Source: Limonium bicolor
Taxonomy: Eukaryota > Streptophyta > Magnoliopsida > Caryophyllales > Plumbaginaceae
Direction: 5' to 3'
Length of the DNA stretch: 64,000 nt
Assembly: GCA_023374045.1 (NCBI GenBank)
Contig: CM041776.1
Location: 120,795,000 to 120,858,999, forward strand
In this document: piece by piece, positions 11,717 through 21,822 of the stretch
How positions within the stretch are numbered: position 1 is the stretch's first letter
How the letters are laid out: the number at the start of each line of letters is the position of its first letter
Notes under the pieces: model-generated
The model's input: the letters and a program-made list of their open reading frames with translations, nothing else
The model's database searches: none
Told to the model about the DNA's origin: nothing
Program-made: the position numbers and the translations under genes

Positions 11717-14700
11717 TGAAATACCCCAAACCTTTATATGTTGTTTAAATATTAAAATATGGTATTATAAGGCTAAAAAGTGCCTTAGAAACATTAGTGT
11801 ACAATTTAAACCATAGTAAACACAATTAAATGCCTTATGGACAATATGGGCGAAAATGTGCTCTAAGCTTGGGAAAATCTTGGTTAAGACTTAATAATCT
11901 TACCAAGACTTTATTTACATGTTAATGAACATATTAAACCAATTACCAAAGAAAACCAAGCTTTAAAACAAGTTAAAACACAAAATGTGCTTTAAGGAGT
12001 CTTAAAGCACATTTTTGAAACATTGTCTTGTAAATGGGTTTTGAATGGCTAAGTGTCCATCATTACTCTTTAATAAACATGTGTACTACTTAGTATCACT
12101 TTAGGAAGTCTAAATCAATGGGAAATCAAAAAATTCACAATTATGTGCCTTGGTTAGTGAATAATAACCAAATTGTGCTAGTTTATAACATAAGTCAAAA
12201 TAAGTGTATAAAATGGTCAACAAGCCATATAATCAGCCTAATATAAAGGAGGGGGGCGATTTTTATAAGGGTGAGTCATCCCCCCCTTGCTAGTTAAATA
12301 AGTAAGTAAAGTAATAAAGCAAGTTACTATTTACTTTTTACTTAAATATCTAAAACTAGCTAGTTACCTTCATTCTCTTTTGCTTTCCCACCGTCTCCAA
12401 CCCTTCTTCTTCCTTTCTCCATCGGCTAGCTACAGCTCACACACCATTCTCCATCTTTGAAACCTTGTAATTCGTAGCTCCATATACCAAATCAAATTCT
12501 AAGACCACCACTCTTCTAGTCTCATCAAGCTCTTCAACCTTGCCTTCTCAAAATTCCAAAACCACCATTTTGGTGCCAAGGAGAACTTCCATGGAAGGAG
12601 CTTGAGCTTATATTTTTATGCTTTGTTGATCACTTTTGCTTCAAGGTAAGGAAAAACCAAAAAAACTCCATTTCCTTCATTTTTTGTGTTGGCCGAAAAT
12701 CACCATTGATGGTGTCTTTCTTTGGCCTTATTTAGCTCATTCCAATCTTCTAAGGGCTAGGTGGAGTCCTCTCTTGCTACTTATCCAAACCCTCTTCCAT
12801 TTCCAAGGTAAAACACGTATCTTAATGTTTTAAGACATTACATAACTAAGGGTTTATAAATGTGTTTAAGCATGAAACTTGAATGCTCATTACCTTGCTT
12901 GTATATTGATTAGAAAGTTGACAAGTGATCAAACTCCATGCTGATTTTCGGTTCAAGGAAACAAGAAACAAGTTTGAGAGGAAAAGAGGTAAATGAACTA
13001 TCTCAATGTAGTTTAATGTCTTAGGAAAAATGAGTTTATATTGCTTATTAAAAACTACCTAAAGAGCCAATGGTAAATGAGTTAGTAAATACTCCTAAGG
13101 AGATTATTAAGGGCATATGTTATGTTATGTGTATTTGCAGGTCAAAGCCATTTAGTATGTGGAAATTCAATGTTTAAGGTTTATGTTATTTAAGGTCCTA
13201 AGTGCCAAGCAATTTAAATTATGTACTATATTATGATGTAGTGCTAAATGGGTGAAGTTTTGTGTGTATGAATGTTCTTGATGGATTTAAGTGTTCTTAG
13301 ATGTTAATGGTGGAAACAATGTGTTTGGTGAAACAATGTGCTAGTACCCATGTCAAATTTGGATAATGTACAAGAGGTTCTAAGTGTTTTAAATGAGTTT
13401 TGGTGAACTAGGAAGGTTAGGAATGAATAAGTGTTTTACTAGAGGAGAAAACATGTATTAAGGTGTTCTAGAGTGCTAAAAGGTTTAGGCATTATCTAGG
13501 AGGTTTTAAGAATCAAATGAGTGTTTTGGGATACATCAAAGTCTTGGTGAGATTGTGTTTAGGATTTATGCAAGTTTTGGTAAACAATGAGAAAATAAGG
13601 TGTTGTAAGGAAGAGGTGTAAACTCGTGGAGAAATCTCAAGGAGTGGCATAAAGGAGTTTTGGTTAGTGAGAAAAGATGCTTGGGAGATGATGTTATAGT
13701 GGTGAGAAAGCATTTTGGGATTGTGGTTATCATAGGTGTGAAACACCACTTAGAAACTTAATGAAAAATATTACAAGTGTTGGTAAATTTTGTAAGGAAT
13801 TGAGTAACAAGTTGGACAAGGAACTAGGTGAGTTTAAGGTGTCATTTTGGCATTGGAATATGCCTAAGAACATTTGGGAAGTTTATATACATAATGGATG
13901 TGGAGAACCATTGCAACAAGACTTAGAAATTGTAAAAATGCAAAATCTGTAGCAGTGGTCCGGGACCTAGGTCTGGGATAAAGTCCCTGACCATGCATCA
14001 ATAAGGCCGAGAGTACATTCACTACCCTGGTCTGGGACTTAGGTCTTGTACTAAGACCCGGACCACCCCTATTAAATCACCCGAGAGATAAGTCATGAAT
14101 ATGTCCAAGACATTAGATAAGGACCAAGTCCCGGACCACTTGAAAAACATTGTTTAAGGTTATCAAATGATGTTTAATGATGGTGATTGATAAGTAATGA
14201 TGTTGTAAAGATGTTTAAGGCATGTTAGGTGTGTTATAATGACAATCAAAAGGGTGGAAAGTTATAGTAAAGTGTGAAAGTAAAATAAACTAGAAATGTG
14301 GAGTAATAAGTAATCAAGTTACAATAATTAACCGACTTACTGAATGTGTATAGGAGTTGCCTACGGTGGAAACCAATTGAAGCAGGGACCAAGGTATGGT
14401 TTTCTTGCAGTTGTTGCCTACCGGTTTACACCGGCTTGTGTGTTATTTGTTTTCTGAGTGTTTACGACTTTGTAAGATTAAAACATGAAATGAGTTTACG
14501 GTCATTGTTGTTATTGTGGTGTGTGCGTACCGATACCGTTAACCTCCGATACGTACGACTGTTAGCTAACCAATGTTAGGGAAACGTAGGAGAACGGTAT
14601 CCGGATTAACGTTTCGACCCAAGGAACGTTCTAACCACGGCTATGTATGATCTAGATGTGGTTTGTGTTGTTAAGCAATGCCTTGGCTCCCTTGTGTGTG

Positions 14701-15714
14701 TCTAACTTGACTTAAGCACTTACTTATGATTTAACATATTAAGTTTCAATATAAGACTTCTAACAAGTGCTAACCGGGGGATGAGGAGTCCGGTAGTTCC
14801 GGCCACGCGTGTGAGTATGGGAGTCGAAATCATATCCGGTTCGATTCTCTCTGTATGTTACGGTTGTTTCCTTTTTGGGTTCCAACATCCCTTTAGTTTA
14901 ACCAAGGCTATTTTACTGACTCACGTCGGGCCATAGGGGCATACTATGTTCGGTGTGCTTGGATCACTATATCCGATGCACCTTGGGGTTAAGTTATTCA
15001 TTCAATCTAACAGACGGTAACGAGTTATGTAACAAGCTTAGCATGAGTATGGCAGCATTCTCTAGGCTCTCCAAGTGATCAAACAATGTTGGTTCGGTTC
15101 CCTAAGTGAATTGTTCCCGTTATGATATGCGTTGATGTTGTGATGCAAATCGTGTTGCTATGTTATGTAATTTGTATGCTAATAATCAATGCTATGTTAT
15201 CATGACAATTAGTTGCGTGTATCCCGGTAGTCAGCGGGCTGCACGTTAACCATGCCAGCCAAGGGTTGCTGACCCCCCTCGGGGGCTCCATATTTATTTG
15301 CAGGATGAGGATCGAGGAAGCGGACTGGCTTTAGATCCTAGGTTGTTGATTACTTTTGGTTATTTTGGATGTTAGGCCCGGGATGCGCCTGTGCTCCCGT
15401 GGCGTTAGGTATCGATATGGTTGGAGTTACAGTGACAGTACATTTGACAGTGAAAGTGTATTTTGGCAGTGACAGTTTACGGGGAAGGTTGTAAATATAA
15501 ATACTCGGTATTGATGTTCATGTATTATGGTTTTAGTTCTATGCTCGGGAGTCTGATCATCAGACCGGTACAAATTGTATGTATTCTGCCTAGTTAGCCA
15601 CGTGGGTGGCTAACGGCGTGTAACACCAACCCGTTTAGTTATTGTTTATTGTTTTAGTTGTTTATTTCCGCTGCGATTTCGGTTAATTGTTAAGTGCGTA
15701 GTAGGGGTGTTACA
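11717..15714 (+). repeat. 5' LTR of element A, also the 3' LTR of truncated copy A'
   Basis: It starts TGAAATACCCC and ends GGGGTGTTACA. It is preceded by the polypurine tract of A' and followed by the primer-binding site of A, so one LTR serves both copies. It holds a weak hairpin-like tract of GGTCCGGGACC/GTCCCGGACC motifs (13950-14140) and a conserved stem with GACCCCCCTCGGGGG at about 15269. No protein gene seen; short frames such as that at 12636 fall in non-coding LTR sequence. Confidence 0.9.
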
Positions 15715-15718
15715 AAAG

Positions 15719-15730
15719 TGGTATCAGAGC
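15719..15730 (+). promoter_or_regulatory. Primer-binding site, tRNA-Met type, within a perfect hairpin
   Basis: TGGTATCAGAGC, four bases inside the LTR, matches the initiator tRNA-Met primer site. Bases 15723-15732 (ATCAGAGCGA) and 15737-15746 (TCGCTCTGAT) are perfect inverse complements around the loop AGTA, so most of the site can fold on itself. Confidence 0.85.
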
Positions 15731-15932
15731 GAAGTATCGCTCTGATGACTAGAATACCGAGCTTAGGAATATACCGAGTTAGGAAAGGTAGCTATAGTTA
15801 TTGAAGCGAGCAGTTATGGAAAGGTTAACCACTAACTAAGTGTGGAAATACCTTATTGTTGGGAAGACGTTACAACCGTTGGAAACGATAAGTGTGCAAG
15901 CATAATGCTAATGAATGTTCTTGTGAATTCAG
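15731..15932 (+). other. Leader of element A
   Basis: Non-coding leader between primer site and the probable gag start. It contains AATACCGAG repeats also found in element E. It ends TTGTGAATTCAG directly before ATG, which resembles a 3' splice site, but no donor was identified. Confidence 0.5.
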
Positions 15933-16612
15933 ATGTCAGGTAGACCACGTGGTAGAGGCCGCGGGCACGGCATTGGTGATACCGGGAACCAGGGAGAGAA
16001 TACTACGGCACAAGTCATGGCCGACGCATGTTGCGGCCGCCGTAGCCCAGATGGTCCCGCAGTTAGTAGCTGCGATGCAGCAGGGGCAACACCCCGAAGT
16101 TCAGCCACCACCGCCACCCCCACGAGAGACCAACTGGGTCAAGGCGTTGGCTGATTTGAGACCCCCGTCGTTTAGTGGGGAGACCGACCCTCGTAAGTTG
16201 GAGGCGTATATCTCTAAGCTGGAGACCGCCTACGAGACCTTGAATGTGCCTGCTGAAGCCAAGGTCCGTCTTGCCGCTTACTACTTGAAGGGTTCGGCAC
16301 AGAGTTGGTGGAAGCTGGTACGGGAGGGCAGAGTTGCTGACCCTACCTTTCAGTGGAGGGAGTACACGGCTCTGCTGCGAGCCAAGTTCTACCCGATACA
16401 TGTGCAAGAGGCCAAGCCAATCGCCTTGAGTTGGACAACCTGAGACATGGGGATAAGATGACGGTAGATGAGTATTATACCGCCTTCATCAACCTTATCC
16501 ACCTGCTACCAGATTGGGTTACTCAGACCAGATACTGGTAAACCGTTTCTACAATGGACTCAGCTACCGCCTACGCTACGGCATGGGGCCAATCGGATAT
16601 ACTACTTTGCAG

Positions 16613-16709
16613 GTAATGGGACTACAGTGTGATGTGAATACGTACTTATAATGTGTGAGTGTAATTGTGAGTTTGGTTTGCAGGGCATAACTAACACCCT
16701 AAATGATAG
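16613..16709 (+). other. Probable gag intron 1 (97 bp, GT-AG, phase 0)
   Basis: The exon ends YTTLQ just before GTAATG. The acceptor AAATGATAG falls at 16709 and the next exon opens ECYHAAAIVEITVRL, restoring a plausible Gag sequence. ACTAAC near 16688 suits a branch point. Reading through instead meets a stop within about 13 codons. Inferred from sequence only. Confidence 0.6.
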
Positions 16710-16968
16710 GAGTGCTATCATGCCGCTGCAATAGTAGAGATCACCGTTCGTCTGAGGGACGAGGAGAATGCGCACAAGCGCAAGGCCACGAGCGAGGGAC
16801 AAAGCACATAAGGGTACGGGGGAGGAAAGAAGAAGAAGCATTACCCCCAGTCCCAGAAAGGTCAGCAACAGGGTGGCAAAGGCCAGACCCAGACCACCAC
16901 TGCTGAGGAGCCGTTGCAGCTCACCTATGCATATGCGGCTAAGCCCCTACGCTCTCAACCATTCAAGG

Positions 16969-17051
16969 GTAACCAATTAGTTTTGAATACCGAATATAAG
17001 TGTGTGATGTTATAATGTGAAGTGTGAACTAAATGTGTGATGTGTTAGCAG
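16969..17051 (+). other. Probable gag intron 2 (83 bp, GT-AG, phase 1)
   Basis: It starts GTAACC after SQPFK and ends GTTAGCAG. The body is AT-rich and TGTG-rich with GAACTAAAT as a possible branch site, unlike the G+C-richer flanking exons. Joining in phase works for about 13 codons, after which one base-level shift near 17090 is needed to reach the zinc-knuckle frame. Confidence 0.5.
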
Positions 17052-17391
17052 CTAGCGCGGGTTCTGGATCCGATCGCCACTACTACTAAGTGGTGTAACG
17101 GAGACCACCGCGGCAAGGAATGTAAGGGCAACGATGTGCAGTGCCGATTCTGCAAGAAGATGGGGCATCGTGACTACGAGTGCTTCCAGAACCCAAATGG
17201 CAGAAACTACAAGCCAAAGGGGCAGTGGAAGGGTAAGGCAGCCGTGACCTCAGAAGGCCCGAAAGCTACCCATCTGCCGTCCTCGGATCAGAGGATCACT
17301 GATTCCCAGAAGGGGAAAGGGTCAGGATACGACAAGGCCGCCCTAAATATGGTGGACCGGTCTGAGGCAGCAAGACCCTCTTCTAGACCAG

Positions 17392-17535
17392 GTACCGCCT
17401 AAACCGTTAAGTGAAATAAGTGATTGCGTACCGCATTTCATGCATGTGTGTTAGTGAGTCTAAAGGTACAACCACATAAGTAATGAGTTAAAGTATAATG
17501 TGAAAGTCACCTAAATTAGGTAATTTAAAACTTAG
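17392..17535 (+). other. Probable intron 3 joining Gag to the AlkB-like exon (144 bp, phase 1)
   Basis: The donor GTACCG follows one base of a Gly codon (17391). The acceptor TTAAAACTTAG ends at 17535. The two bases that follow complete the codon as GGA and lead straight into the AlkB-like frame (TFNICYPIPP). CACCTAAAT near 17507 suits a branch point. The intron is AT-rich, and the unspliced frame stops four codons after the donor. Confidence 0.6.
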
Positions 17536-18272
17536 GAACCTTCAATATCTGCTATCCAATCCCGCCCACACTGAACCCCGAAGAGACAACCATCAGCATC
17601 ACCGAAATCCCGATGGACCAATGTCAGGTTATCCAACCAGGTATGGTACTCTTAAATGGATATCTGACACCCAAAGCACAAATCCACATCATCAGACGAT
17701 GCAATGAACTAGGAGCAGCACCTGGAGGTTTCTACACATCCGAGTACCCGAGCGGATCGAGAATGAAGTTGAAGATGATGTGCATGGGTAAGGACTGGAA
17801 TCCTTACACCAAGACATATCAAGATGTGCGAGCTGAAGACGGAGCAACAGTACCGAGGATACCTAAGGAGTTCCTTGCGGTCGTTAACCACACCGGGAAT
17901 TGCTCAGCAAGTTGAATCGGAACCAATTCTGAATGTTAAAGCAGATTTGTGTGTTGTGAACTTCTACCAGAAAGGTGGAAGGTTAGGGTTAGACCAAGAT
18001 AAGGATGAAACACCCGAGTCTCTAAGTAAGGGAGTACCTGTGGTGTCTTGGTCCATTGGTGATACCGCAGTGTATGTGTATGGCAAGCAGAAGCGTGCTG
18101 ATCTCGCAAAGAAGTTAGTGTTGAAGTCGGGAGATGTGTTAGTCATGGGTGGGCAGTTGAGGATGTTGTATCACGGTATCAAGAAGATCAAGCTGAATAC
18201 CGCACCTCCGACAGTAATCAATGCCACACACATGAAACCGGACGTTTGAATTTGACTTTCAGGCAGTTTTAA
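17536..18272 (+). pseudogene. AlkB-like 2-oxoglutarate/Fe(II) dioxygenase exon captured in element A
   Basis: About 245 codons resemble plant ALKBH1-like AlkB proteins, which oxidatively remove methyl groups from nucleic-acid bases. In order: FNICYPIPP (from 17541), PGMVLLNGYL, GAAPGGFYTSEYPSGSRM, LKMMCMGKDWNP and IPKEF in one frame; then, after a shift near 17890, VVNFYQKGGRLGL, SKGVPVVSWSIGDTAVYVYG, LKSGDVLVMGG and LYHG; then, after a shift near 18240, RLNLTFRQF and TAA at 18270. The iron triad is normally HxD...H. Here the distal His (18172) and the Asp (17998) remain, but the first His is Asp (GAC at 17992), one base from CAC. Arg residues of the C-terminal motif that bind 2-oxoglutarate remain. 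It lies between the Gag knuckle and protease. This copy is probably inactive. The family call is strong; activity in parent copies is inference. Confidence 0.85.
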
Positions 18273-18452
18273 AGCCTTGTGTAATCATGTAATGTGTTAT
18301 GACAGATGTATAATAGGGATGCTACATATAGCTATGCCTACGATGTAAACCTACTTATGTTGTAAAGAGTGTGTTAATGAATAAAGTGGAGTTGTTTTGA
18401 AGAATGTCAACCGTGTTATTACCGTGTACTTATAAGTTTGCCAATGAATTAG
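18273..18452 (+). other. UTR-like spacer with poly(A) signal after the AlkB-like exon
   Basis: AT-rich, non-coding, with canonical AATAAA at 18380-18385 about 110 bases after the AlkB stop. It ends CCAATGAATTAG, a possible 3' splice site (AG at 18451-18452) that is in phase with the donor at 17392. It resembles the 3' UTR of a terminal host exon brought in with the coding part. Confidence 0.5.
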
Positions 18453-18883
18453 GTTGTGCACTCGGAACGGGAGGTATACTGAGTGTCTGCAATGAGGCAG
18501 AAGCCGGCAAGAGCGGAACTATCCTCACCGGTACCTTTCCAGTTAATGGTGTGGACGCATCGATCTTGTTCGACTCCGGAGCCTCACATACATTTATTTT
18601 GCTGACATTTACGAAGAGGCTGGGGTTAGACGGTGAAGAGATGCCTAAATTCCTAGTCACTCTCCCGTTGAAAGAACGAATCAAGTGCACCCGCTACCAC
18701 CGAGATGCTACTGTACGAATCAGAGATGAAGAGTTTCCGATCGACATGATAGAATTCGAGGGACTTGGATTTGATGTGATTGTCGGGATGAACTGTTTGG
18801 AGCAGTACAAGGGCAGAATCCTATGTGCCGAGCACCGTCTGCTTCTTTGGAGTCCGTTTGGGGTTACTATATCATACCGCTAG
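18453..18883 (+). pseudogene. Aspartic protease, element A
   Basis: Retropepsin-like domain: GTILTGTFPVNG leads to ILFDSGASHTFI with the catalytic DSGA, then FDVIVGMNCLEQY, the flap-distal hydrophobic-hydrophobic-Gly region of the family. It would process the polyprotein. An ATG at 18404 opens the same frame but the residues from there to 18452 resemble no family. A splice from 17391 to 18453 would keep the frame. The frame is lost after SPFGVTISYR; family-like sequence ([16 protein letters not shown]) resumes in another frame near 18990. Confidence 0.75.
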
Positions 18884-20550
18884 AGGCCCAGGGAGCCTTC
18901 GACTCAGATCATCACCGCCATGGCCATGTATCGTGAATTATGACAAAGGAATGATGTATACCTCTGCTATGTTTAGGACATAGAGAGAGATCCAGAGTTT
19001 AGCCCAGATGTGCCGGTAGTGTCAGAGTTTCCTGATGTCTTTCCTAAGGAACTGCCGGGCATGCCGCCAGCACGGGCAGTGGAGTTCGAGATTGACTTGG
19101 TTCCGGGCACCAGACCAATTGCGAAGCCCTATCGTATGGCTCCAGCAGAGATGATAGAGCTCAAGGAGCAGTTGAGAGACCTACTCGACAAGGGATTCAT
19201 CCGCCCGAGCATTTCACCATGTGGAGCGCCGGTCCTCTTCGTGAAGAATAAGGATGGTAGTCTCCGCCTCTGCATCGATTACAGAGAGCTGAATGCAGTA
19301 ACGGTGAAGAACCGTTACCCTTTACCACGCATTGATGACTTATTTGACCAGTTGAGGGGAGCATCAATATTCTTCAAGATCGATCTACGATCCGGTTACC
19401 ATCAGATTGCTATTCGAGAGGGTGACATTGAGAAGACCGCATTCAGAACCAGATATGGTCACTATGAGTTTACAGTTATGCCATTTGGTTTATCAAATGC
19501 ACCAGCCAAGTTTATGGACTTAATGAACCGCTTGTTCTAAGATCAGTTGGACAAGTCAGTGGTAGTCTTCATCGACGATATACTTGTGTATTCGAAATCG
19601 AAGGGTGAGCACGAAAGCCACCAAAGAAGTGTGTTGCAGACGTTGAGAGAGAATCAGTTATATGCTAAATTTTCTAAGTGTGAGTTTTGGTTGAACCAAG
19701 TTTCCTTTTTTGGACATGTGATTTCTGAGGCCGGGATCGCTGCTGATCCGGCAAAGATAGATGCAGTGCACACCTGGCCTAGGCCGAAGACAGTTACCGA
19801 CATTTGGAGCTTCCTCGGTCTGGCAGGATATTACCGGAGATTTGTGAAGGACTTCTCCAGTGTCTCGAAGCCGATGACATCCTTAATGAAGAAGGATGCA
19901 CCATTCGAGTGGACAGACGACTGTGAGCGTTCCTTTCAGAGTCTCAAGGATGCTTTGACATCTGCACCAGTCTTGACGATACCAGACAGTCCAGATGGGT
20001 TTGAGGTCTACTGCGATGCATCAGGAAGAGGTATGGGTTGTGTATTGATGCAACACGGGAAGGTCGTGGCATACGCCTCCCGACAGTTGAAGAAGCACGA
20101 AGAGAACTACTCTACCCACGACTTAGAATGGGTGCCATTGTCTTCGCATTGAAGATATGGAGACATCATTTGTATAGGGTAAGCGTGACAATCTATTCCG
20201 ACCACAAGAGTTTAAAGTACTTGTTCACTCAGAAAGAGTTGAACATGAGGCAAAGAAGGTGGGTCGAGTTCTTAAACGACTACGACATCAACCTACAGTA
20301 CAAAGAGGGTAAAGCAAATGTAGTAGCTGACACACTGAGTCACCGAGCACACTCTCTCCATTCGCTAGTCTCTCATACTAGGTTGGTTGAAGAGGTGCGG
20401 AGTGCTCAAATGTCGGATCAGTATATGTTGGAGATAGGGCAGAAGCTTATTGATGGCACATTCGAGGGTCAGAAGTACGACTTCCGACTCCACGATGATG
20501 ACCAGATTAGGCTTAATGGTTGTGTATTCCGAGGAGTAGCGCTGAGCTGA
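18884..20550 (+). pseudogene. Reverse transcriptase and RNase H, element A
   Basis: The 5' linker (18884-18990) is broken by stops. From 19010 the reverse transcriptase is well preserved: [52 protein letters not shown] and, after an in-frame TAA at 19538, [13 protein letters not shown] with the catalytic Asp pair. RNase H follows ([16 protein letters not shown] near 20003) and after a shift near 20130 continues [13 protein letters not shown] and [11 protein letters not shown]. The domain copies element RNA into cDNA. The stop, shifts and a break before integrase at 20546 disable it. Confidence 0.85.
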
Positions 20551-21822
20551 AGGAGCGCATACTGAGTGAATCCCATTGTTCTACTACTTCGATTCACCCC
20601 GGAGCTTCAAAGATGTATAAAGTTATGAAAAGATATTTCTGGTGGGCTGGAATGAAGAAAGATGTGAATGATTATGTGTTGAGGTGTCTCACTTGTCAGA
20701 AGGTCAAGTTTGAGCACCGACTGCCTGGTGGTATGGTGCAGCCAATGCCAGTGCCTTAGTGGAAGTTCCATGATATTTCTATGGACTTCGTAGTAGGGCT
20801 TCCGCCTACAAAGGGAGGTCTGAATATGATTTGGGTTGTTGTTGACCAACTGACCAAGGTGGCCCGATTCATTCCGATGAAGGACACTTGGAAATTGGAG
20901 AAGCTAGCAGAGCTCTTCGACCGAGAGATTGTAAGACATCATGAGGTACCGAAAACGATTGTGTCTGACAGGGATACCAGATTCCTCTCGAGGTACTAGA
21001 AATCCACACGGGAAGCACTGGGTACCGAGCTGAAACTGAGTACAGCGTTCCACCCACAGACTGATGGTCAGAGTGAGCGCATCATCCAGACGCTCGAGGA
21101 TATGTTACGTGCATGTGCACTTGACTTTTAGACCATCTGGATTGACAAGTTACATCTGATCGAGTTTAGCTATAACAACAGTTACCATGCTTCGATCAAG
21201 ATGTCTCCCTTCCAGGCTTTGTACGATAGACCATGCCGCACGCCATTATGCTGGGATGTGTCGAGTGAGACGGTCATTATAGGACCTAAGTATCTAGAAC
21301 AAGTGCAAGCAGAAGTACGCCAGATCCGGGCTAACATGAAGGCAGCTCAGATAGGCAGAAATCGTACGCCGACGTGCGCAGACGTGACCTGGAGTTCGCC
21401 GTGGGCGACCAGGTATTTCTCAGAGTATCCCCATGAAGGGAGTGTTTCGTTTTGGCCAGAAAGGTAAATTGAGCCCAAAATATGTGGGACCGTATGTTGT
21501 GACGGAGCGGATAGGCCCGGTAGCTTACAGGCTTGATTTACCTGCTGAGCTGGGCAGGGTACACGATGTATTTCATGTGTCCCAGTTGAAGAAATATATG
21601 TCTCATCCGTCTCATGTACTTCAGCCCGAAAGGCTAACCTTAGAGCCGACTATGCGATCAGTGGAGACTCCCGTACAGATTCTGGACACTAAGACTCGAG
21701 ACACTCGCCATAAGTCTGTGAGACTGGTGAAGGTCCTCTGGTCTAACTAGGACGTCGACGAGGCCACTTGGGAGCTGGAAGATAAGATGAAGGCGAAGTA
21801 CCCGTTGTTGTTTACTTCTTAG
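20551..21822 (+). pseudogene. Integrase with chromodomain, element A
   Basis: The zinc domain is visible around 20594-20700 (HPGASKMYKVMKRYFWWAG, CLTCQK). A TAG at 20757 replaces the last codon of MPVPEW. The core contains [17 protein letters not shown] and TDGQSER. Further TAGs lie at 20997 (shared with A' at 10600), near 21128, and at 21748 inside the chromodomain. A frameshift near 21340 separates the core from the GPY segment ([16 protein letters not shown]). The chromodomain is [10 protein letters not shown] plus [18 protein letters not shown]. Several stops are CAG or TGG to TAG, consistent with cytosine deamination. Confidence 0.85.

Larger units (their letters stand above)
15933..17391 (+). 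pseudogene. Gag with two internal introns and zinc knuckle, element A
   Basis: The likely start is ATG at 15933 (MSGRPRGRGRGHG), the Arg/Gly-rich start usual for this lineage. A frameshift soon follows; the capsid-like region is clear at 16130-16440 (LRPPSFSGETDPRK, YYLKGSAQSWWKLV) and continues in other frames (LRHGDKMTVDEYY, then RFYNGLSYRLRYGMGP). Intron-like gaps at 16613-16709 and 16969-17051 interrupt it. The last exon (17052-17391) carries CRFCKKMGHRDYEC, a canonical CX2CX4HX4C knuckle, after a damaged first knuckle (WCNGDHRGKEC). Gag packages element RNA into particles. At least four shifts and a TAA at 16809 disable this copy. The final exon ends one base into a codon and is phased to the AlkB-like exon. 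Confidence 0.75.

Noticed and set aside
12636..12833. 65-codon frame present in both LTRs of A (also 29364-29561)
   Set aside because: It differs between copies by frame-altering indels and lies in the non-coding LTR; there is no sign of coding constraint.
17536..18272. AlkB domain derived from a plant RNA virus
   Set aside because: The motifs around GGFY, LKMMC and RLNLTFRQ resemble plant ALKBH1-like cellular proteins, and an intron and poly(A) signal accompany it, so a host genomic source fits better.
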